This document shows, piece after piece, positions 1 through 9,500 of a stretch of 64,000 bases of DNA. A program made the translations under genes and the position numbers. Position 1 is the first letter of the stretch. Each line of letters starts with the position of its first letter. The DNA comes from Spiractinospora alimapuensis (GTDB lineage Bacteria; Actinomycetota; Actinomycetes; Streptosporangiales; Streptosporangiaceae), in assembly GCF_018437505.1 (NCBI RefSeq), contig NZ_CP072467.1, positions 2,232,001-2,296,000 on the forward strand, in the 5' to 3' direction. Under the pieces are notes generated by a model that was not told the origin of the DNA, searched no databases, and was given only the letters and a program-made list of their open reading frames with translations.

Positions 1-117
1 GCGCTGAGGTCCGACGTCGGGGCTGCGGCCGCGGAAGATGTTCACCTCGATCGGTTCGAGGTCGAGAATGTCCAGCAACTGTGTCAGTGACTGGCCCTCG
101 TCGGTCGCGTCCGTCAT
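1..117 (-). CDS. Acyl-CoA thioesterase II, N-terminal fragment (runs off the window)
   Basis: Only the first 39 codons lie in the window. The start is the ATG at 115-117 on the minus strand. The visible peptide has an LLDILDLEPIE stretch followed by IFRGRSPDVGPQR. This matches the opening of TesB-like acyl-CoA thioesterases II, whose N-terminal hotdog domain usually begins with a leucine-rich LLDLLDLE segment and an FRGRSP loop. Such enzymes hydrolyse acyl-CoA to free fatty acid and CoA. The gene lies 37 bases downstream of uvrD2 on the same strand. Family assignment rests on this short stretch alone. Confidence 0.6.
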   Translation of the reverse strand, partial: MTDATDEGQSLTQLLDILDLEPIEVNIFRGRSPDVGPQR

Positions 118-154
118 TGGTCCCCTCCGCCTGCCTTGTGCGCTGTCGCCCCGG

Positions 155-2203
155 TCACGGGCTCTCTCCCGCGCACAGTGCCAGCACGGCCTCGCCGTAG
201 CGTTCGAGTTTGACCGATCCCACCCCGGAGATCCGCGCCAGGCCACGGGCGTCGGTGGGCACCTGCTCCGCGACCGCCTGCAACGTGGCGTCGGTGAACA
301 CCACGTAGGCGGGGACCTTCTGCTCCTCGGCGACGTCGCGGCGCCACGCTTTGAGGCGTTCCAGGAGGGCTTCGTCGTAGCTGGAGGGGCAGTCGGTGCA
401 GCGGCCCAGTTTGCGTTCGGCCGCCGCGATGAGGCGTGCGCCGCAGACCCGGCAGTCGACCTGTCGGGCTCCGCCCCGCCTCTCCGGCGTCTTCTTGGCG
501 GTGTTGGGGCGCGCCCCGTCCAGGAACGGGCTGGGCTTGCGGGAGCGCCGTCCGCCGGGGGAACGAGAGAGGGCCCAGGACAGTGAGAGGTATTCCCGCG
601 CCCTCGTGACCCCGACGTAGGTGAGTCGCCGTTCCTCCTCCACTTGGTCGGGGGTCTTGGCGTGCACGATCGGGAGCGTGCCGTCGACCACACCGACGAG
701 GAACACCGCGTCCCACTCCAGGCCCTTCGCCGAGTGCAGCGACGCGAGGGTGACTCCCTCGAACTCCGGAGCGTGCTCGGTGCTGACACGCGCCTCGAGT
801 TCCTGCACGAAGTCCGCCATCGTGGCGTCGGGCCGCGCGGTGGCCATGTCCTCGGCGAGCTGCGCGAGGGCGGCGAGCGACTCCCACCGTTCCCGGGCTT
901 GGCCACCGGACGGCGGGGTGTCGCTCAGGCCCATCGGGGCGAGCAGGTGGCGCACGGTGGTGACGAGTGGGTCGGTGGTGGCGCCCAGGCGCGCGCCACG
1001 CAGGGTGTGCACGGCTTGGCGGATCTCGGGCCGTTCGAAGAACCGTGCCGCGCCACGCAGCACGTAGGGGATCTCCGCGTCGGCAAGAGCCTGTTCGTAG
1101 GTCGCGGACTGGGCGTTGACCCGGTACAGGACCGCGATCTCGCGGGCGGGGGTGCCGGAGGCGATGAGCGCCGCGATACCGCGCGCGACTCCCGCGGCCT
1201 CCGCTGGTTCGTCGTCGTACTCCTGGAACACGGGGTCGGGGCCGGTGGGTCGCTGGGCCTGGAGCTCGAGACGGTGGCGGGCCGCGTCACCCTTCGCCTG
1301 GGCCAGGACCGCGTTCGCCAGGCCGACGACCTGTGGGGTGGAACGGTAGTCGCGCACCAGGCGCACCACGCTGGCGTGGGGGAAGGCCGCGGAGAAGCCG
1401 GTCAGGTAGCTGGCGGTCGCGCCGGTGAAGGAGTAGATGGTCTGGCTGGGGTCTCCGACGACGCACACGTCGTCCCGGTCACCGAGCCACGCGTCGAGCA
1501 CGAGCTGTTGGAGGGGGTTGACGTCCTGGTACTCGTCGACGACGAAGTAGCGGTACTGGGAGCGGACGCGTTCGGCCACCTGCCTGTTGTCGACCAGCAT
1601 GGCGGCGGTGAGTTCGAGGACGGACTCGAAGTCCAGCAGGTTGCGTTCCCGGCGCAGTTCCTCATAGGCGTCGTAGACGCGCGCGACGTCACGCGGCGGG
1701 TTGGAGGTCTCCCGCGCGGCCTTGGCGGCCGCGGCCTCGTAGTCCTCGGGACGGGTCTGGGTCGACTTGGCCCACTCGATCTCCCCGGCGAGGTCACGCA
1801 GCTCTCCGCGGCCTGGGGTGAGACCACATCCGCGGGCGACCTCGGCCACCGCCTGGAGTTTGCTCTCGATCAGGGTGGGGGGCGGACCACCGACCACCTG
1901 TGGCCAGAAGTAGGACAGTTGACGCAGCGCGGCGGAGTGGAACGTCCGCGCTTGGACGCGCGGTGCCCCCAACTGCCGCAGCCGGCCGCGCATCTCCCCC
2001 GCGGCGCGGGTCGTGAACGTCACGGCGAGGATCTGCTGTTCGTTGACGACCCCGCTCGCGACCGCGTAGGCGATGCGGTGGGTGATGGCTCGCGTCTTGC
2101 CGGTCCCCGCGCCGGCGAGGACACAGACGGGACCTCGTACCGCGCGGGCGACCTCAAGTTGTTCCGGGTCGAGCCCTTCGAGGATGCGATCGGCGTGCAC
2201 CAC
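155..2203 (-). CDS. uvrD2: ATP-dependent DNA helicase UvrD2
   Basis: 682-residue superfamily 1A 3'-5' DNA helicase. Walker A (GAGTGKT) lies near residue 35 and the DEYQD Walker B/motif II near residue 225. The C-terminal third has a tetracysteine element (CRVC then CTDC, about residues 584-605) followed by an HRDC domain over the last 70 residues. The tetracysteine plus HRDC layout is the hallmark of actinobacterial UvrD2 rather than UvrD1/PcrA. The start is the first of two adjacent GTG codons behind GAGGGGAGAA; the second GTG at 2200 is equally possible. Mycoredoxin is divergently transcribed from it, as in the M. tuberculosis Rv3198 region. Its role is DNA unwinding in repair. Confidence 0.93.
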   Translation of the reverse strand: MVHADRILEGLDPEQLEVARAVRGPVCVLAGAGTGKTRAITHRIAYAVASGVVNEQQILAVTFTTRAAGEMRGRLRQLGAPRVQARTFHSAALRQLSYFWPQVVGGPPPTLIESKLQAVAEVARGCGLTPGRGELRDLAGEIEWAKSTQTRPEDYEAAAAKAARETSNPPRDVARVYDAYEELRRERNLLDFESVLELTAAMLVDNRQVAERVRSQYRYFVVDEYQDVNPLQQLVLDAWLGDRDDVCVVGDPSQTIYSFTGATASYLTGFSAAFPHASVVRLVRDYRSTPQVVGLANAVLAQAKGDAARHRLELQAQRPTGPDPVFQEYDDEPAEAAGVARGIAALIASGTPAREIAVLYRVNAQSATYEQALADAEIPYVLRGAARFFERPEIRQAVHTLRGARLGATTDPLVTTVRHLLAPMGLSDTPPSGGQARERWESLAALAQLAEDMATARPDATMADFVQELEARVSTEHAPEFEGVTLASLHSAKGLEWDAVFLVGVVDGTLPIVHAKTPDQVEEERRLTYVGVTRAREYLSLSWALSRSPGGRRSRKPSPFLDGARPNTAKKTPERRGGARQVDCRVCGARLIAAAERKLGRCTDCPSSYDEALLERLKAWRRDVAEEQKVPAYVVFTDATLQAVAEQVPTDARGLARISGVGSVKLERYGEAVLALCAGESP

Positions 2204-2411
2204 TTCTCCCCTCTACTGAACCCGGCCCACAACGGACTCTCTAGTCTCCCAAATCCCCACGACACTCGGCACGCGCACCACCAGTCCGTTCTTCCTGGAA
2301 CCGCGACCCTGGGTCGAACGTCATAGGAGGCGGACATGGGAAAGGGAAGGAGATGTCGGCGTCAGGTGTTGGCAATGGATGGTCATGTCATCCCAGCAGA
2401 GAGGACCACTG

Positions 2412-2663
2412 ATGACGTCCACACCGGAGATCATCATGTACACCACACCGTGGTGTGGATTCTGCCGACGGCTGAAGAGCCAGCTCGCCCGCGAGGGTGT
2501 GGAACTCACCGAGGTCGACATCGAACAGGATCCGACGGCGGCAGAGACCGTCATGCGTCTCAACGGCGGGAACCAGACGGTACCGACGGTGGTCTTCCCC
2601 GACGGGACGGCGATGACGAATCCGCCGGCCGCGAAGATCCTGGAGAAGATCGCCGGCAATTGA
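2412..2663 (+). CDS. mrx1: Mycoredoxin (glutaredoxin-like, CGFC)
   Basis: 83-residue thioredoxin-fold protein. The active site is WCGFC (cysteines 15 and 18). The cis-proline motif is TVPTVVF, and the C-terminal part NGGNQTVPTVVFPDG is typical of actinobacterial mycoredoxin-1. The family reduces mycothiol mixed disulfides on proteins in the cytoplasm. I chose the ATG at 2412 because GAGGA sits seven bases upstream and residues 2-9 then match the usual short N-terminus; an in-frame ATG at 2379 would add 11 unlikely residues. It is divergent from uvrD2. mshB at 53.4 kb supports mycothiol use by this organism. Confidence 0.9.
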   Translation: MTSTPEIIMYTTPWCGFCRRLKSQLAREGVELTEVDIEQDPTAAETVMRLNGGNQTVPTVVFPDGTAMTNPPAAKILEKIAGN

Positions 2664-2688
2664 GCATGGGAAGAGGGGCAGGGGAGCA

Positions 2689-3156
2689 TTGGGCGCGGAC
2701 GCCACCGGCACGGGGTCTGATTCACCGGACGCCGATCCACAATGGATCCACCGCACGGCGACCGGTTGGCGGGTCGCGAGTGAGGAAGTTCCCGATCTCC
2801 TCAACGCGATCGTCCTCGCTGACCTCCTGCACAACGAACGGGGGGACGGTCGTGTTCGGCGCGACCTCCCGCCGCGTTCGACGCCGAACCAGTCAGAGGT
2901 CGAGCGGTTGCGGACCACGGTCAGTCAGCTCGAACACGCGCTGCAGACGCGCGTCGCGGTGGAGCAGGCCATCGGGGTGTTGGCGGAACGTCACAAGGTG
3001 ACGCCACGCGCCGCCTTCGATGAACTCCGCCACGCCGCGCGTTGTCGGGGCCGCAAGGTCGCGGAGCTCGCGGTGAACGTCGTGCGCAGTTGTGACAGCC
3101 CCCTCGTCGCCCTGCCCCGGGAACTGGCGCGGGATGGCTCCGTCGTGGAGAGCTAG
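2689..3156 (+). CDS. ANTAR-domain protein (putative RNA-binding antiterminator)
   Basis: 155 residues. The C-terminal half (about residues 70-135) is an ANTAR domain: a helical stretch with LQTRVAVEQAIGVLAERHKV followed by a short basic helix AARCRGRKVAELAVNVV. ANTAR domains bind paired hairpins in nascent RNA and prevent termination. The N-terminal half has no receiver or GAF signature that I can recognise, so the signal input is unknown. The best start is the TTG at 2689 with GAGGGG ten bases upstream, since no ATG or GTG is in frame before the domain. It follows mycoredoxin by 25 bases and is convergent with nudC (4-base gap). Confidence 0.75.
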   Translation: MGADATGTGSDSPDADPQWIHRTATGWRVASEEVPDLLNAIVLADLLHNERGDGRVRRDLPPRSTPNQSEVERLRTTVSQLEHALQTRVAVEQAIGVLAERHKVTPRAAFDELRHAARCRGRKVAELAVNVVRSCDSPLVALPRELARDGSVVES

Positions 3157-3160
3157 CGGG

Positions 3161-4144
3161 TCACCAGTCGCCCGAGAGCCGCGCGCCGTTCCAGTGCTCG
3201 ATGAGCTTGCGTGCGATGGACACCGATCCCGGGAGGAGCACCTCGCCCGAGAGGGTGGCTTCACGGAGTTCCTTCCGGGAGAACCAACGGATCTGGTTGA
3301 TCTCCTCGTGGTCGGTGCGTGGGGCGTCGCCCACCGCGCGGGCCGTGTAGCCCAGCATCAGGCTGCGTGGAAAGGGCCAGGGCTGGGACCCCAGGTAGGT
3401 GGGTTCGGTCACGGCGACGCCCACCTCCTCGGCGACCTCCCGCACGACGGCCTGCTCCAGGGACTCCCCTGCCTCGACGAACCCCGCGAGGATCGAGTAG
3501 CGCCGCCCGTCCGGCCACTGGGCGTTGTGCGCGAGCAGACACTTCTCCTCTCCGTCGCGGTCGCCGTGTACGAGCATGATCACGGCGGGGTCGGTGCGGG
3601 GGAAGTGCTCGATTCCTTCCTGGAGGCAGACCCGGATGTGGCCCCCGGCGCGCGGTTTGGTGGGTGCGCCGCAGGTCGGGCAGAAGCGGTGTGTAAGGTG
3701 CCAGTTGGCCAGGGACACCGCGTGGGTGAGGAGTCCGCTGTCCCGAGCGCCGAGCAGTGCCCCGACGTCGCGCAGCGACCGGAGCTCGGCGTCCGCTCCG
3801 TCGTCGACGGGCAGGTGCCCCGGCGCGCGGACCGCGAAGTAGGCGTGGCCCACCTCGTCGACGCCCAGGAAGTAGCGCTCACCGTCGGGCGAGGCGTCGG
3901 AGGCGACGAAGACCAGCTCGGCGTCCTCTTCGGTGAAGCGCACCAGCGCCCGGGACTGCTTCGCCCGCAACGCCTGGTAGCCGGTCTGTGACGTTCCCTC
4001 TCCGCTCCGCAAGACGAGGACGCGTGTCCGCGGGTCTCGCCACGCCCGCTCCAACCACTCCTTGTCCCGACGATGGTGGGCCGCGGTGTCCACGCCGCCC
4101 CTGGACAGTGCGGGAACGATCCCGGCCCCTTCGAGAATGCTCAC
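3161..4144 (-). CDS. nudC: NAD(+)/NADH diphosphatase NudC
   Basis: 327 residues. It hydrolyses NAD(H) to NMN(H) and AMP, and members of the family also remove NAD caps from RNA. The Nudix box GFVEAGESLEQAVVREVAEEVG is intact, and it is followed by the NudC-specific SQPWPFPRS motif. A zinc-ribbon-like segment (FCPTCGAP, then RVC) lies just before the FPRTDPAVI strand. Only three cysteines are present, because the fourth position of the classical ribbon reads LQEG. The start is the GTG at 4144. The neighbourhood uvrD2-mycoredoxin-nudC is the conserved actinobacterial order. Confidence 0.92.
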   Translation of the reverse strand: MSILEGAGIVPALSRGGVDTAAHHRRDKEWLERAWRDPRTRVLVLRSGEGTSQTGYQALRAKQSRALVRFTEEDAELVFVASDASPDGERYFLGVDEVGHAYFAVRAPGHLPVDDGADAELRSLRDVGALLGARDSGLLTHAVSLANWHLTHRFCPTCGAPTKPRAGGHIRVCLQEGIEHFPRTDPAVIMLVHGDRDGEEKCLLAHNAQWPDGRRYSILAGFVEAGESLEQAVVREVAEEVGVAVTEPTYLGSQPWPFPRSLMLGYTARAVGDAPRTDHEEINQIRWFSRKELREATLSGEVLLPGSVSIARKLIEHWNGARLSGDW

Positions 4145-4260
4145 CCCGCGAGACTAACCCCCGGCACTGGTCCGGCGCATATCCCGGCCGGAAACGGTGA
4201 CGCTTCTCCACCGGGGGCGCAGGTGTGGGAAGGGTGTGGGGGCCGGCGCGTAGGGGGCGT

Positions 4261-5331
4261 TCAGGAGAGTCGGTGGATGCGGCGGGCGATGCGGATGTGG
4301 GTGTTGAAACTGCGGGCCATCTCCCGTGACCCGTGGAAGTTCAGCACCACGTGGGCGTCCTGTTCGGGGTAGTAGAACATGTGGACGGCGAAGTAGCCGA
4401 TCCCCCCGACGGGGCTGGGCAAACTCCGGAGGAGCGGCAGGAACTCGCCGAACCGGATCGTGGCCGTTCCCGCGCCGTAGTGGATGCCGAGGCGCATGCG
4501 GTTGCGTGGCGGCAGCATGTGGTCGAGGGCCGCGCGGGAGACGAGTTGTCCACCGTGGAACGCCTCCTGGAACCGGACGAAGTCCTCCGCCGGGCCGACG
4601 ACGCCGCCACCGGCCCAGTCGAGGCTGAGGGCTCGGGCGCGGCTGAGCTCGTGTCGACCGATCCAGAAGGGCGCGACGTCGATGTCGTTGAGGTCGTCGG
4701 GCTGCTCGGTCGCGTCGTAGGGCGTGGAACTGCGGGTCATGCCGCTCGGTTCGAACACCCGGCTACGGAGCAGGTCCGCCAGTCTCTCCCCCGTGGCCTC
4801 CTCCGCGATTCGTCCCATCAGCACGTAGACGGTGTCGCTGTAGTGGAAGCGTTGCCCCGGTCTGCCGATGGCGGGGAGGCGCCGGGCCTCGTCGAGGAGG
4901 TCGCTGGGCGTCCACAGGCGGTCGCGGTTGCTGGCGATGGACGCGGGTGACATGGGGGTGTCGCCGTGGTGCGGTTCGAAGAAGTCGGGCAGGCCACTGG
5001 TGTGGGTGAGCAGGTGGTCGACCGTGACGTCCGTGGCGATGTCGACGCCGGGGGCGGCGGGGAGCCCCGCGAGGTCCTTCGCGGGCAGCAGCCGGCCGAT
5101 CGGGGTGGTGAACTCCAGTTGGCCGCGGTCGAACAGGCCGGCGATGAGCGTTGCCGTCATCACCTTGCCGACGCTGGCGGCGTGGAAGGGCTGCTCCAGG
5201 TCCCCGAACTCGAACTCCCAGCCCGGCGCCCGGATCAGCACCTGTGGCGGCGGCATGTCGCCGCGGCGCGCGCTGATGCGCTCCAGCGACCGCCGCAGCG
5301 TATCCACTGACCTTCGCTCCAAAACTCTCAT
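4261..5331 (-). CDS. Serine hydrolase, beta-lactamase class C / D-Ala-D-Ala carboxypeptidase family
   Basis: 356 residues from the ATG at 5331. The class C nucleophile motif S-x-x-K appears as SVGK in HAASVGKVMTA, followed by the HTSGLPDFF segment and a YSD tyrosine motif (RFHYSDTVYVL), as in many stand-alone beta-lactamase-like hydrolases. No signal peptide is visible, so a cytoplasmic esterase or peptidase is as likely as a drug-resistance enzyme. The reading frame stays open further upstream only because it lies antisense to the PadR gene. The start codon sits on the edge of a 16-bp perfect palindrome, which suggests control by the divergent PadR regulator. Confidence 0.8.
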   Translation of the reverse strand: MRVLERRSVDTLRRSLERISARRGDMPPPQVLIRAPGWEFEFGDLEQPFHAASVGKVMTATLIAGLFDRGQLEFTTPIGRLLPAKDLAGLPAAPGVDIATDVTVDHLLTHTSGLPDFFEPHHGDTPMSPASIASNRDRLWTPSDLLDEARRLPAIGRPGQRFHYSDTVYVLMGRIAEEATGERLADLLRSRVFEPSGMTRSSTPYDATEQPDDLNDIDVAPFWIGRHELSRARALSLDWAGGGVVGPAEDFVRFQEAFHGGQLVSRAALDHMLPPRNRMRLGIHYGAGTATIRFGEFLPLLRSLPSPVGGIGYFAVHMFYYPEQDAHVVLNFHGSREMARSFNTHIRIARRIHRLS

Positions 5332-5356
5332 AGATATATATCTATAGGACATATCT
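5330..5356. promoter_or_regulatory. Palindromic operator between the hydrolase and padR
   Basis: ATAGATATATATCTAT at 5330-5345 is a perfect 16-bp palindrome in otherwise GC-rich DNA. A further half-site ATATCT lies at 5351-5356. It overlaps the hydrolase ATG on one side and lies 35 bases before the padR ATG on the other. PadR proteins typically bind such AT-rich dyads in their own promoters. Operator function is inferred. Confidence 0.6.
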
Positions 5357-5379
5357 AAGGGAGTCAATAGACTGGGTTC

Positions 5380-5928
5380 ATGGCGAACGTGATCCTGGGT
5401 CTGCTGCTGATCCGACAGATGAGCCTCTACGACCTGGTGAAGGGATTCGAGTCCGGGGTGTCGCTCTTCTACAGCGCGAGCACCGGAAGCATCAAGCGCG
5501 CGCTGGACACCCTGCTCACCAGGGGACTCGTCGAGGTCGCGAGTGTGGAGCCCGGGGCGCGTGGCCGGAAGGTGTATCGACCCACCGACGCCGGACGCAC
5601 GGAGTTCCAGGCGTGGATGCGCAGTGACCTCACCGGTTCCGACCTCGAGGCCGCCGTCCTGTCCCGCCTGTACTTCCTCGGTCTCCTCCCCGCCGAGGAA
5701 CGGGCGCCCGCGCTCCGGAGGATCATCACCCGCGTCGAGGCGCACCTGTCCACACTCACCACCATCAAGACCCAGGCGGACTCCTCCACGGTTCCCGAGG
5801 AACTCCGGGACGTGGCCACCCACCAACTCGCGACCCTCGACTACGGCATCTCCTCGGACCGCTTCACCCTCGAGTGGTTCCGGGAACACCTCCGCCGCCT
5901 CGAGGCGTCGACCGCCACCGAGGACTAG
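5380..5928 (+). CDS. PadR-family transcriptional regulator
   Basis: 182 residues. The N-terminal winged helix (about residues 1-80) has the PadR pattern: VILGLLLIRQMSLYDLVKGF, then STGSIKRALDTLLTRGLVE and RKVYRPTDAGR. The C-terminal half is helical (Vir_act_alpha_C-like) and would form the dimerisation arm. It is divergent from the serine hydrolase gene across an AT-rich palindrome and probably represses both itself and that gene in response to a small-molecule ligand. The ATG at 5380 is the only sensible start; GGGAG lies about 17 bases upstream, so translation initiation may be weak or leaderless. Confidence 0.85.
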   Translation: MANVILGLLLIRQMSLYDLVKGFESGVSLFYSASTGSIKRALDTLLTRGLVEVASVEPGARGRKVYRPTDAGRTEFQAWMRSDLTGSDLEAAVLSRLYFLGLLPAEERAPALRRIITRVEAHLSTLTTIKTQADSSTVPEELRDVATHQLATLDYGISSDRFTLEWFREHLRRLEASTATED

Positions 5929-5996
5929 GTTCTGTGTCGTGGTTGGGCGGTGGCGGTCGGGGTGATGCTGGCACGATCACCGCGGGACGCCCAGCG

Positions 5997-6395
5997 GCGT
6001 GATCCACAAACTCGTTACGGGCTGCCTGAGGTGTGACCTGACGAGCGCCACGGCTCTGGGAAGCCCACGGCCACTCCGGCGCTGGGCCAACGACGGCACC
6101 CCACCGCATTCGCCCACGTCCCGGACGCCATCCGCGCGCCACGCACCCGCCCCGAACGCCTCATCGGGGACAGGGCCCCCTCCTCCGCAGCGATGAGACG
6201 ACTACCACGCGACCGCCGGATCGCCCGCATCATCTCCCGCGCACCGATCGGAACGCCCCGCGACGCCGCCAAAGCTCATACGGGGGACGCCCGCCCACCT
6301 CCGACCCACGGGCCTGCAAGCGCCGCGACCGCGCCGAACGCCGCGTCGACCGACTCACGCACGACAGAGCCGGAATCCTCCTGATCAGCGCATGA
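5997..6395 (+). pseudogene. IS5-family transposase relic (frameshifted)
   Basis: No intact gene is present, but pieces of an IS5-type DDE transposase can be read in two frames. One frame gives RAPRTRPERLIGDRAPSSAA, then MRRLPRDRRIARIISRAP (6127-6250). This matches the IS5 RPRTRPDRVLADKAYSS..IR..LRRRGI..TIP block. The next frame gives GGRPPTSDPRACKRRDRAER (from about 6276), matching GGRPPxFDxxxYKRRNxVER. A more degraded upstream part reads DERHGSGKPTATPALGQRRH. No terminal inverted repeats or target duplications are obvious. It fills most of the 645-bp gap between padR and adnB. Confidence 0.6.
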
Positions 6396-6507
6396 CTCTG
6401 GCGCAACCACCACCCAAGAACACAACCTGGGACACATCGCGCCTCTCTGACGGACCCGTGGCTCCACTGGGTGGGGGCTGTCGACCCCGGTATGGCGGGT
6501 CGATGCG

Positions 6508-6548
6508 CACCCCCACCGGTTGGATGTGGCGTGATCCCGGTGGGGGTG
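6508..6548. terminator. 12-bp hairpin downstream of adnB
   Basis: CACCCCCACCGG at 6508-6519 pairs perfectly with CCGGTGGGGGTG at 6537-6548 across a 17-base loop. It lies 26 bases beyond the adnB stop codon on the minus strand. No U-tract follows, which is common for actinobacterial terminators. Confidence 0.5.
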
Positions 6549-6573
6549 GAGAAATCCCGATGGGGGGTGGGTT

Positions 6574-9500
6574 CTAGGGAGGCGGGAGGTCGTCGAGGAG
6601 GGCCGCCAGGGCTTCGGGGGTCAGGAGGTCGGCGGGGCGGATCGTCTGTTGGGTTCTCACGAAGTAGAACGCCGCGCCAACCCGGTCGAGGGGTACGTCC
6701 GCGAGCTCGGCCCACGCCGCGCGGTAGGCGGCGAGCTGGACCGCGGCGGCGTCGCGCTCCTCCTGGGTGGCCGGCGGGCGTCCGGTCTTCCAGTCGACGA
6801 CGTCGTAGCGGTCGCCGTCGGCGAACACGGCGTCGATCCGGCCCCGCACCAGGTGGCCCGCGATCGGGGTCTCGAACGCGACCTCCACCGCGACCGGTGT
6901 GCGTTCGGCCCACTCGCCGGACTCGAAGTTCTCTCGCAGGCGGTCGAAGTCCTCGTCCGGAGCGAGCGCGTCGTCGGCGGCGCCGGGAAGCTCGTCCGGG
7001 CCCAGCAGAGCTCCCTGGCCGAAACGGCCCTCCAGCCAGGCGTGGAACGACGTTCCACGCCTGGTGTGGGGAGTGGGTGGGTGTGGCATCGGGCGCCTGA
7101 TCTCCCGGGCGAGCGCGGCCGGATCCCGCCGGAGTCCGACCAGTGCCGAAACGGAGACGCGGCGCGGGAGCACCACGTCCGCCCCCGTGGAGTTCTGGGG
7201 TTCGGTGCGGTCCCGGTGTGCCAGCAACAGGTCCGTGTCGCGCTGCCAGGCTTCCGCGCGGCGCCGCTGCCACTCGGGAAGGTGGTGTGCGTCGGAGAGC
7301 TGCTCCAGCCAGCGTTCACCGACACCGTCGCGGGATTCGGCGAGCAGTCGGGCCGCGGCCACGCTGGCGTGGTACGACGCCGCCGCTCCCGTCACCGGGT
7401 CGGACTCGGGCTCGACCCCTTCCTCCTCGGGCTGGGATGAGGGCTCTTCGAACTCCATGTCTGGGCCGCCATCCAGGTCGTCCAGGGCGGGTGCGGCGTG
7501 TTCGAGGGGGGTGTCGGGCGCGGGCCACGGAACGGGGACGGGGTCACCGAGCCGTGGATTGCGTTCGTCCTCCTCCGGTGGCGCCGCCCACCGGGCGACG
7601 CGCCCCGCACCGCCCGCGCAGGCGGCCCGGACCTCCTCCAGGAACTCCGAGGGGCCCCGCGTCCGCTGCGCCTCACCCCACCAGTGCCCGGTACACAACA
7701 GGGTGTCGGCCGCACGGGTGAGCGCCACGTAGAAGAGACGGCGTTCTTCCAGCCGTTCTCGGGCGACGTTCGCCGCGTCGAGGTCCGCGATCGCGGCGGG
7801 ATCCACGTCCTCCAGTGTCGGCAGCGCGGCGCGGTCCCCCCGCAGGGGAAACGGTAGCCGTCGTTCGTTCTTCAGCCAGTTGCTGGTGCGGACGGGTTTG
7901 GCCGGGAAGACCGGGGCGCTCGCTCCTCCGCAGAGCCCGGGGACGATCACCATCGACCACTGGAGCCCCTTGGCCCCGTGCACCGTCATGAGTTTCACCG
8001 TGTCCGAGGTCCCGACCCGGCCCCCCTCCAGGCCGTGCTCGTTGTCCTCCGCCGAGGACAGGTAGGCGAGAAACGCGCCCAGCCCCGGATCCTCGCTCGA
8101 CCCGGAGAACCGCGCCGCGGCGTCGGCGAACGCGTCGAGGTCCGCGCGGGCCACGGTAGGGGCGACGCCGGGCCGGGCGGGGACCTCGATGTCCAGGCCG
8201 TGCAGTCGTTCCACCTCGCTGATGAGCTCGGTGAGGGCGTGCCCACCGAACCCGGTGAGTCCGCGCAGTTCGGCGGCGAGTTGGCCGATGCGTTCGAGGC
8301 CGCGGGCGGAGTAGCGCTCCGGGGGGCCGGGGTCGTGCAGGGCGTCCAGGAGGCTGCCGCGCTCGGCCGTGAGGTCCAGGAGCGTCTGCCGCAGTAGGTC
8401 GCCGGACACCTCCTGTTCCGGGGCCTCCGTGGTGAGGTCGCGCCGGCCCGACTCGGCCAGTTCCTTGGCCCGGGCGCCGAGGGCCACCAGGTCGCGGGGG
8501 CCGAGCCGCCATCGCCGGCCGGTGAGGAGACGCACGAGTTCGTTGCCCGCCGTCGGGTCGTGCAGGATCCGCAGTGTCGACACGACGTCCCGGACCTCCG
8601 GCACGGTCAGTAGTCCGCCCAGGCCCACCACCTCGACCGGGATACCCCGCCGCTCCAGGGCGCCGCGCAGGACAGGGAACAGGGAGCGCTTGCGGCAGAG
8701 CACGGCGACGTCGCCCGGGGTGAGGAGTGGTTCCTCCGGGCTGGCCGTGGAGGCGTCGAGCGCGGATCGGACCTGGTCACCGATCCAGTCCGCCTCCTCC
8801 AGGTCGGTCTCGAACAGTCCGCAGGCGATGGTGCCCTTGCCCCTGCGGTCCGGCCCGGGGTGGAGGATCGGCACCACGCCGGTCCCGCTGTCGTCCTCTC
8901 CCTCTCCCGCGATGTCGGCGCGCAGCGGGTCGGAGGCGACGGTCGCGACGTCGAGGATCCGCTCCCCGTTGCGGAAGCTGGTGGCGAGTTGGCGCACCGG
9001 GGCGGGCGTGCCGGGGCGCACGGGGAAATCGGTGGGGAAGCTCACCAGGTTCCCGGCACTCGCCCCTCGCCAACCGTAGATCGACTGGCAGGGGTCACCA
9101 ACGGCGGTCACCGGATGGCCGTCGCCGAACAGCGACCGCAACAGGACGAGCTGGGCGTGACTGGTGTCCTGGTACTCATCCAGCAGGACGACGTGGAAAC
9201 GGTCCCGCTCGCTGAGGCCGACCTCGGGATGTCGGGCGGCGATCCGCGCGGCCAGGGTGATCTGGTCGCCGTGGTCGAGCACCTCACGTGCCGCCTTCGC
9301 GGTGCGGTACCGCTCCACGAGGGGCAGGAGTTGTTCCCGCCGGGCCTGTCGATCCAGCATGTCCCGGACCGGTTTGGTCTGCTTCTTCAGGGCGGCGGCG
9401 CGGGTGCGGAGCCAGTTGCCGACCTCGCGGACGTCGTTGGGGTCGCTGAGATGTTCGGAGATCTCGCCACTGAGCTCCAGCACCGCTTTGGTGACGTCGG

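Noticed and set aside
644-2326. 560-codon open frame opposite uvrD2
   Set aside because: It is antisense to a gene with all helicase motifs. Its composition (Gly, Arg, Val, Asp-rich) is the usual mirror of high-GC codon bias.
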